A stretch of 64,000 bases of DNA from Sporosarcina luteola (GCF_007991495.1 NZ_BJYL01000032.1:16500-80499), one strand, 5' to 3'. Positions 7,038 through 15,253 are shown, counted from the first letter of the stretch. A program made the numbers and translations. Notes: a model not told the origin generated them from the sequence alone.

Positions 7038-7946
7038 ATGCCGATTAATATACCGGAACAACTACCAGCACGTGAATTGTTGAAAGAGGAAAAGATTTTC
7101 GTCATGGATGAAGGGCGGGCAACTGCTCAGGATATCCGGCCTTTAAATATCCTGATCCTGAATTTAATGCCTGAAAAAGAAAGGACGGAGCTTCAATTGC
7201 TTCGGCTGCTCGGGAATACGCCATTGCAGGTGAATGTTTCTTTTTTGAACACTGCTACATATGAATCGAAAAATGTGAGTAAAAATCATTTAGATTCATT
7301 TTATACGACGTTCGAATTTGTCAAGAATCGCCGGTTTGACGGACTGATTATTACAGGTGCTCCAATTGAGCATCTTGAGTTCGAGGATGTTGCTTATTGG
7401 GAAGAATTGCAACAGATCATGGATTGGTCCAAAACGAATGTGACGTCAATATTGCATATTTGTTGGGGAGCACAAGCAGCGCTTTATCATCATTACGGTA
7501 TTAATAAATTCGAATTGCCTAAAAAGCTCTCCGGAGTATTCTGCCATACATTGACAGATCCAACTGTGAAATTGGCTCGTGGTTTCAACGATCTTTTTGA
7601 AGCGCCGCATTCCCGATATACGTCCGTTTCAATTGAGGAGATTGAGAAGAACCCTGAATTACAGTTATTGGCACTTTCTGAAGATGCGGGCGCATTCATT
7701 GTCCTATCAAAAGATGGTAAGCATATTATGATTACTGGACATTTGGAGTATGATGCGTGCACGCTTGGGGAGGAATATGAACGCGATTTGAAAAAAGGGG
7801 TTGAAATCGATATGCCGGAGAACTATTTCCCGAATAACGATCCGACAAAGCAACCATTCAACACGTGGCGTTCACATACGCATCTTCTTTTCTCGAACTG
7901 GCTGAACTATTACGTCTACCAGGAAACGCCGTTCGAATGGGAGTGA
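7038..7946 (+). CDS. metA: Homoserine O-acetyltransferase MetA
   Basis: 302 aa from ATG 7038 (GGGGGA RBS); the frame extends upstream only through the riboswitch. It is a MetA-type glutamine-amidotransferase-fold enzyme: catalytic Cys142 in HICWGAQ, with the downstream His/Glu pair in TGHLEY. Residue 111 is Glu ([12 protein letters not shown]), which in the B. cereus enzyme was shown to favour acetyl-CoA over succinyl-CoA, so O-acetylhomoserine is the expected product. It activates homoserine for methionine synthesis in the cytosol. It is controlled by the SAM riboswitch and ends in its own terminator. Confidence 0.96.
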   Translation: MPINIPEQLPARELLKEEKIFVMDEGRATAQDIRPLNILILNLMPEKERTELQLLRLLGNTPLQVNVSFLNTATYESKNVSKNHLDSFYTTFEFVKNRRFDGLIITGAPIEHLEFEDVAYWEELQQIMDWSKTNVTSILHICWGAQAALYHHYGINKFELPKKLSGVFCHTLTDPTVKLARGFNDLFEAPHSRYTSVSIEEIEKNPELQLLALSEDAGAFIVLSKDGKHIMITGHLEYDACTLGEEYERDLKKGVEIDMPENYFPNNDPTKQPFNTWRSHTHLLFSNWLNYYVYQETPFEWE

Positions 7947-7958
7947 TCATCTAATGTA

Positions 7959-8000
7959 AACAAGCAAAGCGGGAATTGCCTGATTCCATGCTTTGCTTTT
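7959..8000 (+). terminator. Terminator of metA
   Basis: AAGCAAAGC..GGAAT pairs with ATTCC..GCTTTGCTT, followed by TTGTTT. Confidence 0.85.
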
Positions 8001-8062
8001 GTTTGTCTACGTATATTGCAATCGTTCTATCACACACTAGTGTAAGTGGAGGTGTGATAAAA

Positions 8063-8776
8063 ATGATTTCGGATGTAATCTCTAAATTGGACTTTTGGGA
8101 AATGATGCTGCGAACGACATTTGCTTTTATCATTTTAATGATTCTCGCCAGATTCATGGGAAAAAAACAGATTTCACAACTAACTTTTTTCCACTATGTG
8201 ACAGGGATTACGATCGGATCCATTGCGGCTGAGATTGCGGGTCAATCGGAAACCCCATTTTTGAATGGTGCTGTTGCAATGGTTTGGTGGGCAGTTCTAA
8301 CTGTATTAATGAACTTATTAACAATCAAGTCGAAGAAAGCCCGGGTCTTATTCGATGATCAACCGACCATCATTATACACAGAGGGAAAATAAGTGAACA
8401 AGGGATGAAGAAGGCCCGTCTAACTTTAAATGATTTAAACATGATGCTCCGTGAGCAAAGTATTTTCACGGTCACAGACGTGAACTATGCCATTCTTGAG
8501 CCGAATGGACAGTTAAGTGTCATGAAAAAAGCGGCTCAAGAAGCTGCGACGCGTAAAGATGTTAAAGCGCCTGCTAATGAGCCGAAGTATATACCGACAG
8601 AAATCATTTCGGATGGGAAATTAATAAAAGAAAATTTAACCGAGCTGAAGCTGACGGAAGAATGGGTTTATGAAGAGTTGAGGAAAAAAGGAATCGGCAA
8701 AGTGGAGCAAGTGTATTATGCTGAAATTCTTGCAGACGGTAGTTTTCATATCGATCAACGGACGGAAGAGAAATAG
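8063..8776 (+). CDS. DUF421 family membrane protein (YetF/YdfR type)
   Basis: 237 aa from ATG 8063, which has GGAGGTG 8 nt upstream; the longer frame from 7976 overlaps the metA terminator. Three membrane segments lie in residues 1-90 (with the family motif RFMGKKQISQLTFFHYVTGITIGSIAAE). A cytosolic DUF421 domain follows, with LNDLNMMLREQSIFTVTDVNYAILEPNGQLSVMKK. Some members have been linked to spore germination or envelope maintenance, but no biochemical function is established. It is monocistronic, followed by the 21-bp tandem array. Confidence 0.88.
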   Translation: MISDVISKLDFWEMMLRTTFAFIILMILARFMGKKQISQLTFFHYVTGITIGSIAAEIAGQSETPFLNGAVAMVWWAVLTVLMNLLTIKSKKARVLFDDQPTIIIHRGKISEQGMKKARLTLNDLNMMLREQSIFTVTDVNYAILEPNGQLSVMKKAAQEAATRKDVKAPANEPKYIPTEIISDGKLIKENLTELKLTEEWVYEELRKKGIGKVEQVYYAEILADGSFHIDQRTEEK

Positions 8777-8832
8777 GGGGGAGGCATCTGCCCCTTCTTT
8801 CGGCTGTGAAAAAATATGATTTGTGAAAGAAT

Positions 8833-9027
8833 GAGAACTTATCTTGGAAGAACGAGAACTCATTGTGCTGGAATGAGAACTTTCTTGGTGAGATGGAGAA
8901 CTCTTTGCATTGGAATGAGAACTTGCCATGTAAGAACGAGAACACTTTGCCTAAGAATGAGAACTTACCTTAGAAGAACGAGAACATATTACTCCAATAC
9001 GAGAACTTTATTAGAAGAACAAGAACT
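8833..9027. repeat. Tandem array of ten 21-bp units with core GAGAAC(T)
   Basis: The core GAGAACT (variants GAGAACA, AAGAACT) starts at 8833, 8854, 8875, 8896, 8917, 8938, 8959, 8980, 9001 and 9021: nine steps, eight of exactly 21 bp and the last of 20. The 14 bp between cores are only loosely alike, with alternating AACGAGAAC and AATGAGAAC contexts. The array ends 8 bp before the tetR -10 box, so it covers the tetR -35 region. It is not a CRISPR (no true spacers), and its 76-codon open frame has no RBS. Confidence 0.9.
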
Positions 9028-9034
9028 TTTGTGT

Positions 9035-9056
9035 TATAATGAATGACAGTCATTCA
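9035..9056 (+). promoter_or_regulatory. tetR -10 box and 17-bp palindromic operator
   Basis: TATAAT (9035-9040) runs directly into the perfect palindrome TGAATGACAGTCATTCA (9040-9056). A near-identical site precedes the SMR genes at 9706-9722, so this is the probable TetR operator and the gene is autoregulated. Confidence 0.8.
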
Positions 9057-9073
9057 GTGGAAGGGGGAGGCAA

Positions 9074-9646
9074 ATGGATAAGAGGGAGAGAATTATAAAA
9101 GCGGCGATTGAAGTTTTTCGTAAGCAAGGGATTGAGAAGACGAAGATTTCCGATATTGTGAAAGCGGCAGGGATTGCTCAAGGGACATTTTACTTATACT
9201 TCCCGTCAAAGCTATCACTCATGCCTGCGATTGCCGAAGTGATGGTCGCAAAAACATTGGAAATTGTTAAGGACAGAGTATCGGATGATGCACCGTTTCC
9301 CTTGCGAATGGAGCAGCTCGTCGACGCGATTTTTGAAGTGAATGAAGAATATCATGAAATTCAAGCGCTCATTTACTCAGGTTTAGCATCAACGGAACAC
9401 CTGAAAAATTGGGAAACAGTATACGCCCCGTTCTATAAATGGGTGAGTGATGGCCTTCAGCAGGCGATTGATGAAGGAGTCATCCGGAATTCCGTTAATC
9501 CTGATCGGACGGCTAGACTTGTTATTGGTCTTGTGGAATCAGCCGCGGAGCAAATTTATCTATATGACACAGATAAAGAGGATGAAGCGGTCATTCAAAA
9601 AAATGAAGTGAAGAACTTCTTGAAAAATGCCCTTGCTATCGACTGA
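9074..9646 (+). CDS. TetR family transcriptional regulator of an SMR pump (YvdT-like)
   Basis: 190 aa; ATG 9074 follows AAGGGGGAGG. The N-terminal helix-turn-helix is typical (ISDIVKAAGIAQGTFYLYFPSK, about residues 24-45). The C-terminal ligand-binding half is unclassified but similar in length to YvdT of B. subtilis, which also precedes a pair of SMR genes. The protein is expected to repress itself and the two downstream transporters through the two TGAATGACAGTC-type palindromes, and to be released by a cationic drug or metabolite. Confidence 0.9.
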   Translation: MDKRERIIKAAIEVFRKQGIEKTKISDIVKAAGIAQGTFYLYFPSKLSLMPAIAEVMVAKTLEIVKDRVSDDAPFPLRMEQLVDAIFEVNEEYHEIQALIYSGLASTEHLKNWETVYAPFYKWVSDGLQQAIDEGVIRNSVNPDRTARLVIGLVESAAEQIYLYDTDKEDEAVIQKNEVKNFLKNALAID

Positions 9647-9705
9647 ATGCGCATAGTTTATATAAACATCAAAAAAATCAACATTGGCAACTCGTCATTT
9701 TAAAA

Positions 9706-9722
9706 TGAATGACAGTCAGTCA
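9706..9722 (+). promoter_or_regulatory. TetR operator in front of the SMR genes
   Basis: TGAATGACAGTCAGTCA differs from the tetR operator at one position. It overlaps a TAAAAT -10 (9701-9706; -35 TCAACA at 9678, 17-bp spacer) and lies 20 bp before the first SMR start. Confidence 0.75.
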
Positions 9723-9742
9723 TCGAGTCAGGAGTCAATTTT

Positions 9743-10084
9743 ATGAACAAGTCATGGATTTATGTAGCACTGACAAGTTTTTTCGAATTAGTGTGGATTT
9801 TTGGTTTTAATGTCGCCTCTGAATGGTGGCATTGGATTCCAATTGTGTTTTTCATTTTCGTCGATTTTCATTTCTTGGCGAAAGCATGTGAAAACCTTCC
9901 AACAGGTACCGTGTATGCAGTCTTTGCTGCGATTGGTACAGTTGGAACTGCTTTGATGGACGTTCTCCTATTTGGAGAGTCTCTTGGAGGAGGAAAAATG
10001 TTTTTCATCGCAATTTTACTCGTCGGGGTTATCGGATTGAAAATTGCTGACGACGCGGAAGAAAAGAAAGGAATTGCTAAGTAA
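9743..10084 (+). CDS. SMR family multidrug efflux subunit (first of pair)
   Basis: 113 aa with four membrane helices. The essential membrane glutamate of SMR proteins is in helix 1 (FFELVWIFGFN), and the family signature GTVYAVFAAIGTVGTALMD and LFGES are present. It pairs with the next gene (stop and start share one base), as in heterodimeric SMR pumps such as YvdR/YvdS and EbrAB, so the two probably form an antiparallel drug/proton antiporter. The extended charged tail DDAEEKKGIAK is typical of the longer subunit. It is controlled by the upstream TetR protein. Confidence 0.92.
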   Translation: MNKSWIYVALTSFFELVWIFGFNVASEWWHWIPIVFFIFVDFHFLAKACENLPTGTVYAVFAAIGTVGTALMDVLLFGESLGGGKMFFIAILLVGVIGLKIADDAEEKKGIAK

Positions 10085-10398
10085 TGGGATGGTTATTTGT
10101 ATTTGTGGCGGCAATCAGTGAGTTTGTCGGTGTTGTTGGGTTAAATAAATATAATGAAGAAAAAACAATCCGCCATATGATTCTTTTTGGCGGAGGATTT
10201 GGAGCGGCTTTTGTATTTCTTTATATGTCATTCAATTATTTACAAGTGAGCACGGCCTATGCAGTATGGATTGGAATCGGTACCGCAGGAGCCGTACTCA
10301 TCAATATGATCTTTTTCGGTGAATCGAAAAGCATGGGGAGAATCATTAGTGTTCTCCTAATCGTGATTGGTGTTGTTGGAATCAAAGCATTGTCTTGA
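10084..10398 (+). CDS. SMR family multidrug efflux subunit (second of pair)
   Basis: 104 aa, four membrane helices. The key glutamate lies in AAISEFVGVVGLNKY, with STAYAVWIGIGTAGAVLINMIFFGES matching the SMR signature. Translation is coupled to the first subunit through a TAATG junction. It is the shorter, tail-less partner of a heterodimer exporting cationic compounds. Confidence 0.92.
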   Translation: MGWLFVFVAAISEFVGVVGLNKYNEEKTIRHMILFGGGFGAAFVFLYMSFNYLQVSTAYAVWIGIGTAGAVLINMIFFGESKSMGRIISVLLIVIGVVGIKALS

Positions 10399-10403
10399 CC
10401 CTA

Positions 10404-11066
10404 TTAAAGAATTGCCCAATTCCGTTCATTAGCGACTTGTTCCAGCCGTTGCTCGGGCTTCACAGCTACAGGTTTTCCGACGAGCTCAAGGACGGGCAGG
10501 TCGGAGAAGCTGTCTCCGTAGGCAAAGCTGTTTGCCCAGTCGATCGTATGTGCGGCAAGGGATTGCATGATCTTTTCATTCTTTCGTTTTCCTTGTATAT
10601 GATAAATCGAAGCAGCACGGTTAAGCGCACCGTCTTCTGTAAATGGGATTTCCGTTCCGATAATTTCATCGAAGCCCAGTTCATCTGTAACTGCATGCAA
10701 TAAAGAAGTATATGCACCTGAGACGAGCATGACATGTACGCCGTCATGCTTATGTTGGTTCAGACGTTTAATGACATCTTGGTTAAAACCTGCACGCATG
10801 CTTTCTTTCATTTCCAAGAAGTAGTCATCGAGTTCTTTTTTTGATAAAGTATGTAAGGCTTCTGCATAGATCTGCATCGAACGTTCCTTCATCGTAGATT
10901 CGGGGACGATTTTTATTTTATAACCGATATATAAAGGAAGAATCTTGCGGAAAAATGTTTTGTATTTGGGACTATGTGTTGGATGGTGCTTCAAATGATT
11001 CATTAGCAATGTAAATGTTTCTTTTGAATAAAGTGTTCCATCAAAATCGAATATCGCTACGCGCAT
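10404..11066 (-). CDS. HAD-IB family phosphatase (SerB/PSP-like)
   Basis: 220 aa from ATG 11066; a 20-codon upstream extension lacks an RBS. All HAD motifs are visible: DFDGTL with two catalytic Asp (about residues 7-11), Ser in MLVSGAY, Lys in GKRKNEK and the acidic motif GDSFSDLP. The helical cap after motif I fits the HAD-IB group of phosphoserine-phosphatase-like enzymes, often annotated as a SerB or PSP homolog. The physiological substrate is unknown. It converges on the SMR operon with only 5 bp between stops and diverges from the pseudouridine synthase gene. Confidence 0.88.
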   Translation of the reverse strand: MRVAIFDFDGTLYSKETFTLLMNHLKHHPTHSPKYKTFFRKILPLYIGYKIKIVPESTMKERSMQIYAEALHTLSKKELDDYFLEMKESMRAGFNQDVIKRLNQHKHDGVHVMLVSGAYTSLLHAVTDELGFDEIIGTEIPFTEDGALNRAASIYHIQGKRKNEKIMQSLAAHTIDWANSFAYGDSFSDLPVLELVGKPVAVKPEQRLEQVANERNWAIL

Positions 11067-11163
11067 GTAATCCCCACTTCCAAAGCTTTTATATAAGATG
11101 ATACAGTGTTTGTATTCGGAGTACAAATTATGGATAATGAAGAAAGAGAGCGAGGAGACAAGA

Positions 11164-12063
11164 ATGCATATGAATCAAAAGAAAAAAAGGGAAGGCTCAT
11201 ACCTTTTTCAAGTGACTGAAGAGGCGGAACTCTTGCCGTTTTTACTCGAAAATATGAAAAAGAATAGCCGTAACTCCATTAAGTCCATGTTGACGAGAGG
11301 ACAAGTTTCGGTAAATGGTATGTCCATTACGAAACATAATCATAAATTGCTTACCGGACAGACAGTGGAAATACTGCCTAATAAGGCGGCGCTGAACGAA
11401 AGTATGCTAACAGGTCTGACGATCCTTTTCGAAGACGAGTCGATCATTGTCATTGACAAAGAAGAGGGACTTTTATCGATGGCTGCGAAAGATAAAAATG
11501 AAAAGACGGCATTCAGTGAAGTTTCATCGTATGTGAAAAAACAGGATTCGCGGCAAAGAGTTTTCATTGTCCATCGGTTGGATCGGGATACATCTGGTGT
11601 TTTATTGTTCGCGAAAAGTGAAAAAGTGAAGATGCAATTGCAAGATCACTGGGATGAAGTGGTGAAAGAGAGAGTATATACGGCGTTAGTCGAAGGAAAT
11701 GTGAAGAAGGATAAGGGGACGATCAAGTCTTGGTTAAAGGAGACGAGGACCTATAAGGTCTATTCGAATCCTACGGACAATGGCGGTCAACTTGCGATTA
11801 CCCATTACCGTAAAATCAGATCAAACCGTCAGTATTCCTTACTCGAGGTCAACTTGGAAACCGGCAGAAAAAACCAAATCCGTGTTCATATGGAAGAGAT
11901 CGGGCATCCTGTTGTCGGAGACAAAAAATACGGGTCGACCGTTAATCCGATAAAAAGACTGGGTCTCCATGCGAGCGCATTGACAATTGTCCATCCGATA
12001 ACGAATGAGATCATGAAATTCGAATCGGAAATCCCCGCTTCATTCATTTCTAAATCATTGTAA
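11164..12063 (+). CDS. RluA/RluD family pseudouridine synthase
   Basis: 299 aa; start ATG 11164 chosen for the upstream GAGGAGA. An N-terminal S4-like RNA-binding region (NSIKSMLTRGQVSVNG) is followed by the catalytic domain with the invariant HRLDRDTSG (catalytic Asp) and the later KNQIRVHMEEIGHPVVGDKKYG. It isomerises specific uridines in rRNA or tRNA. Which of the RluD-like paralogs (YhcT, YjbO, YlyB in B. subtilis) it corresponds to cannot be decided from motifs alone; YhcT is plausible. It ends with a strong terminator. Confidence 0.93.
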   Translation: MHMNQKKKREGSYLFQVTEEAELLPFLLENMKKNSRNSIKSMLTRGQVSVNGMSITKHNHKLLTGQTVEILPNKAALNESMLTGLTILFEDESIIVIDKEEGLLSMAAKDKNEKTAFSEVSSYVKKQDSRQRVFIVHRLDRDTSGVLLFAKSEKVKMQLQDHWDEVVKERVYTALVEGNVKKDKGTIKSWLKETRTYKVYSNPTDNGGQLAITHYRKIRSNRQYSLLEVNLETGRKNQIRVHMEEIGHPVVGDKKYGSTVNPIKRLGLHASALTIVHPITNEIMKFESEIPASFISKSL

Positions 12064-12066
12064 ATT

Positions 12067-12102
12067 AAACAGGTGAAGGGATTATTTCCCCTCACCTGTT
12101 TT
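12067..12102 (+). terminator. Terminator of the pseudouridine synthase gene
   Basis: AACAGGTGAAGGG pairs with CCCCTCACCTGTT, followed by TTCTC; symmetrical enough to work on both strands. Confidence 0.85.
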
Positions 12103-12104
12103 CT

Positions 12105-12225
12105 CGTCCAGCTCCGGGCGCCAGAGACTCGGGGTCATAAGTCAAAGCTGCTTTGTGGCAAAGTTCGCCACGTCGCATCTTCGCCTTATGCCTGTCGTCT
12201 CTAAGCAGGCGCCCTGCGCTTTTGT
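12105..12225. repeat. Dispersed palindromic repeat of the GTCCAGCTCC type
   Basis: About 120 bp, starting CGTCCAGCTCCGGGCGCCAG and ending AGGCGCCCTGCGCTTTTG, with inner arms CATAAG/CTTATG and GTGGC/GCCAC. It differs from the R1-R9 family. Elements starting TCCAGCTCCxGCGCC and ending GCGCTT are common between genes of Bacillaceae and Planococcaceae. It lies between convergent genes, next to the terminator. Confidence 0.75.
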
Positions 12226-12229
12226 TTTC

Positions 12230-12868
12230 TTACTGTATCGTATGATTCGGCATGCTTGGCTGACCTTGGAAGGATGCATAGGAGTTAAGAATTTGCTGCA
12301 TATCCTGTTGAGCAAGTTGTGGGACTTGGTAGTAATGATGCTTATTTTGGTAAATTGAAAGCTCATAAGCCATTTCGATGCAATTCGGTATGGAATCCGC
12401 TAATACACGTCTGAGGACGGGGTTGCATGTCTCAAGTGCAGCCGTGGTTTTTGCAGTTGCGCTTGTCTTAGCGGAGCCGAGGAGGAAGCCAGATATCAAT
12501 TCATCGGTAATTTCATTAGGACTTTGGATTGGTTTCTTAGGCTGTGAAGGCTTCATGCCGTATATGAAATCATTGCCTTCTTTCATTTTATAGCTTCCTG
12601 TGGGATGAGAAGGATCCTTGCCGGTTTTAAAGCTCTCGACTGTAATATTGTATTCATCTAAGGCAAACCGATATTGCCGATCCAAAATGTCCAATAACTC
12701 CGGATCCTTTACATGCGGTCGTAAAATCATGGCCTTATTCAAAGCAGCAATTGAATTGGAAAGAACTTCATGGACATCAAACAATTCATGTCCGCCGTGG
12801 TTCATTTGTGGTGGAACCGTTCCGGTATGCATATTTTGATGCATTTCACCAAATTGATTTTGCGTCAC
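12230..12868 (-). CDS. Spore coat protein, CotF family
   Basis: 212 aa. The centre (about residues 40-190) matches the coat F domain: a four-helix, ferritin-like pattern with FDVHEVLSNSIAALNKAMI, LDRQYRFALDEYN and LLGSAKTSATAKTTAALETCNPVLRRVLADS. The N-terminus is His/Met/Gln rich. ATG 12868 follows AAGGAGG. Members such as CotF and YhcQ are assembled into the spore coat or spore interior late in sporulation. Its presence, next to a spore-lytic-type enzyme, indicates a spore-forming host. The exact ortholog is uncertain. Confidence 0.88.
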   Translation of the reverse strand: MTQNQFGEMHQNMHTGTVPPQMNHGGHELFDVHEVLSNSIAALNKAMILRPHVKDPELLDILDRQYRFALDEYNITVESFKTGKDPSHPTGSYKMKEGNDFIYGMKPSQPKKPIQSPNEITDELISGFLLGSAKTSATAKTTAALETCNPVLRRVLADSIPNCIEMAYELSIYQNKHHYYQVPQLAQQDMQQILNSYASFQGQPSMPNHTIQ

Positions 12869-13018
12869 TCAGCATCCTCCTTATAGTTCTAATTTTGAAT
12901 CGTAAGTAGTATGGCTTCAATCGTTTAGTGTATGCGTGAAAAAAATCAAAATAGGCATAATCGAGGACTTTTGAAAATAGCATGGGGTAAAGGACAATTT
13001 GTCAATGAAAGGCAGAGG

Positions 13019-14308
13019 ATGAATTTGCAAATCCATGTTGTGCAACAAGGACAAAGTTTATATGGAATCGGGCAAGCGTACGGCATTCCTTACGAGCAAA
13101 TCGCACAGGCGAATGAACTGCAAGATCCTTCTCGGATTGTTGTGGGTCAAGCATTAGTAATCCCAATTACGGGAAGCTATCATTGGGTGCAGCCGGGTCA
13201 ATCGCTTTATGTCATATCCAGGTTGTATGGTACAACGGTTGACGAGCTTGCTCGAATTAATGGAATATCGCCGAATAGCATTTTATACGTAGGACAAAGA
13301 TTATATATACCGCAACGGACGAAGTCGGTAATTGATGTTTTACTATACGTTGAGCCGCGAGAAGCGACGATGGAAGCAACTGTTGCTGAGGTGAGAAGAA
13401 GGGTCGGCGATTTGACGTATTTGGCAATGTTCAGCTATGAGCCGCAAAGGGATGGGACATTGAAGCCGCCGCCGATTGATGATATCCCTGAGATTGCTGC
13501 CCAGGCAGGAGTATTGAATGCAATGGTCGTAAGTAATTTGGAAAACTTTGCATTTAGTGCAGACTTGGCGAATGTTTTATTTACAGATAAAACTGCACAA
13601 AATCGTTTGTTCGAAAATATTATCCAAACCGCCAGTCGAATCGGGTACAGTGACATTCATTTCGATTTTGAGTTTTTAAGACCGGCAGACAGGGAAATGT
13701 ATAATGATTTTCTACGAAATGCGCGTGCTCGCTTTCATCCTTCAGGGTTAACCTTATCTGCAGCACTGCCGCCAAAAACAAGCGCAGATGTAACGGGGCT
13801 TTATGGAGGGATCGACTATAAAACCGTTGGAGAAATATGCGATTTCGTTACATTGATGACATATGAATGGGGATATTCATTCAGCGAGCCACAGGCGGTC
13901 AGCCCTCTCAATCAAGTCCGGCGGGTTGTTGAGTTTGCGGTTAGTCAAATACCAAGGGATAAAATCTTTTTAGGGCAGAATCTGTATGGATATGATTGGA
14001 CGTATCCATATCCTCCGGAAACAGGAGTCGCAGCGAAGGCATTAAGTCCACAGCAGGCAGTGAATTTGGCAATTAGTCGAAACGCCAATATACAGTTCGA
14101 TACAACTGCCCAAGCACCATTTTTCTTATACTGGGACGATGAAGGCGTACGACATGACGTTTGGTTCGAAGATGCGCGAAGCATCCAAGCTAAATTCAAT
14201 TTGATAAAGGAATTTGATTTGCGTGGAATCATGTATTGGAAGTTAGGTTTAGCATTCCCGCAAAATTGGCTTTTACTCCATGACAACTTTACGATTCGTA
14301 AACGATGA
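13019..14308 (+). CDS. LysM-GH18 spore cortex-lytic-type enzyme (YaaH/SleL-like)
   Basis: 429 aa from ATG 13019 (B. subtilis YaaH is 427 aa); an 87-nt upstream extension lacks an RBS. Two LysM domains (residues about 3-46 and 50-95, with QGQSLYGIGQAYG and PGQSLYVISRLYG) bind peptidoglycan. They are followed by a GH18 domain with the catalytic core HFDFE (Glu as acid) and the later MTYEWGY and GIMYWKLG. There is no signal peptide, as in SleL. SleL-type enzymes are N-acetylglucosaminidases acting on cortex fragments during germination. It diverges from the coat gene; both are probably expressed in the mother cell. Confidence 0.92.
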   Translation: MNLQIHVVQQGQSLYGIGQAYGIPYEQIAQANELQDPSRIVVGQALVIPITGSYHWVQPGQSLYVISRLYGTTVDELARINGISPNSILYVGQRLYIPQRTKSVIDVLLYVEPREATMEATVAEVRRRVGDLTYLAMFSYEPQRDGTLKPPPIDDIPEIAAQAGVLNAMVVSNLENFAFSADLANVLFTDKTAQNRLFENIIQTASRIGYSDIHFDFEFLRPADREMYNDFLRNARARFHPSGLTLSAALPPKTSADVTGLYGGIDYKTVGEICDFVTLMTYEWGYSFSEPQAVSPLNQVRRVVEFAVSQIPRDKIFLGQNLYGYDWTYPYPPETGVAAKALSPQQAVNLAISRNANIQFDTTAQAPFFLYWDDEGVRHDVWFEDARSIQAKFNLIKEFDLRGIMYWKLGLAFPQNWLLLHDNFTIRKR

Positions 14309-14353
14309 AAAAATGAACCATATGTGCATACGTGCACATATGGTTCATTTTTT
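14309..14353 (+). terminator. Strong bidirectional terminator
   Basis: A near-perfect 19-bp stem (AAAAAATGAACCATATGTGC and its complement) around ATAC, flanked by A and T runs, between the SleL-like gene and a small minus-strand gene. Confidence 0.9.
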
Positions 14354-14373
14354 CCAGCTTGCGATCTTCAAAA

Positions 14374-14514
14374 TCAATCTTTCGAAATATAGTTGATTAC
14401 GTTTTGGAAAATATCTACGTCAGGGTTAATGAGCAGAGCAGGTAGGAATGCGAAGGCCATTAAAATGACGAGATTGGCGCCAATGACCGCACGTAACAAT
14501 TTGGTAAACTTCAT
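14374..14514 (-). CDS. 46-aa hydrophobic peptide, unrecognised
   Basis: The minus-strand frame encodes 46 aa beginning MKFTKLLRAVIGANLVI, with one hydrophobic segment (about residues 9-29, ending FLPALLINP) and a short polar tail DVDIFQNVINYISKD. An AGGAGA lies 5 nt before ATG 14514, and the strong terminator at 14309-14353 follows the stop, so a complete transcription unit is visible. I do not recognise the family. A membrane peptide or small signal-anchored protein is possible. Confidence 0.6.
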   Translation of the reverse strand: MKFTKLLRAVIGANLVILMAFAFLPALLINPDVDIFQNVINYISKD

Positions 14515-14808
14515 AAGCATCTCCTATTCTCTTTGTAGTAGTTTTCCAAACAAGAAGAATCTAGGCATTTGTCAGGCTTCCTAATAATCTATGTTTAGAA
14601 ATGAAAAAGTGACTTTATTTAATTTCGATAGCTTTCGACATTTTTACTGAAAACGTCACAATACTGTAAATGAATTTAATGATAAATGAAAAAAACATTG
14701 TATATATTCATATTTTCAGTGATAATAAATAAAATCGAATAAATGATTTTGAAATATTAATTTTCAATAATGTTAAAGTGAGCGTTTACGTTTTCTATGT
14801 TATTTTTT
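14515..14808. other. AT-rich gene-free stretch before the R5/R6 element
   Basis: About 290 bp, markedly AT-rich, holding the unassigned promoter region of the small peptide gene. No open frame with an RBS and no repeat were found. Confidence 0.5.
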
Positions 14809-14850
14809 CAGGCGTGTTGATTAACCAAATAATAGGCTATAACATAGTCC

Positions 14851-14981
14851 GATGATTTCCGTTCCGGGCGGACGCGTTCCTGGGGGCGTGCGGTGAGCCT
14901 CCTCGTCGCAAAAACCGCTCCTGCGGGGTCTCACCTGTCACGCTAATCCCCAAGGAGTCGCCGCCCTGCACTTCAATCATC
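14851..14981. repeat. Large palindromic intergenic repeat, copy R5
   Basis: About 131 bp, termini GATGATTTCCG and CTTCAATCATC, same orientation as R1. The termini carry compensating changes (GATGATT/AATCATC instead of GTTGATT/AATCAAC), which keep the end pairing. Confidence 0.85.
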
Positions 14982-15058
14982 TAATGCTTCAATAAGAAGT
15001 ATGGATAATTATCAGCTCTCTTGTAGATGCGAACATTACTCTTGTTCAGCTATCTTCA

Positions 15059-15186
15059 GTTGACTGAAGTGCAGGCGCCGACTCCTGCGGGAACAGCGCG
15101 AGCTGAAGACCCCACAGGAGCGTGTTCTTCGCGACGAGGAGGCTGAAGCCGTGCCCGCGGAAAGCGTGCGCCGGAATGGAAGTCAA
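15059..15186. repeat. Large palindromic intergenic repeat, copy R6
   Basis: About 128 bp, opposite orientation to R5 and 77 bp from it; termini GTTGACTGAAG and ATGGAAGTCAAC. It ends about 70 bp before gdhA and so lies in its upstream region. Confidence 0.85.
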
Positions 15187-15253
15187 CGGGTTTAGAGTGG
15201 CTTTACTGTATAATAATGGTTAATCAACACACCTGTTATTTTTTAAGAAAGGG

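Larger units (their letters stand above)
14809..15235. repeat. Composite inverted element carrying R5 and R6
   Basis: CAGGCGTGTTGATTAACCA (14809-14827) is matched by its reverse complement TGGTTAATCAACACACCTG (15217-15235), one mismatch in 19. Between these arms lie R5 and R6 in opposite orientation, so the whole 427 bp is a nested inverted repeat, resembling a non-coding mobile element with terminal inverted repeats. No target-site duplication was obvious. Confidence 0.65.

Noticed and set aside
8816..9046. 76-codon open frame with xRTxxxx heptad repeats
   Set aside because: It is the translation of the 21-bp array (21 is a multiple of three). No RBS, and the opposite strand is equally open.
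12105..12366. Open frames across the GTCCAGCTCC repeat
   Set aside because: They overlap a palindromic non-coding repeat and the antisense of the CotF-like gene, without an RBS.
1545..15186. Insertion sequences behind the palindromic repeats
   Set aside because: No transposase frame, remnant or clear target-site duplication was seen at any of the nine copies.
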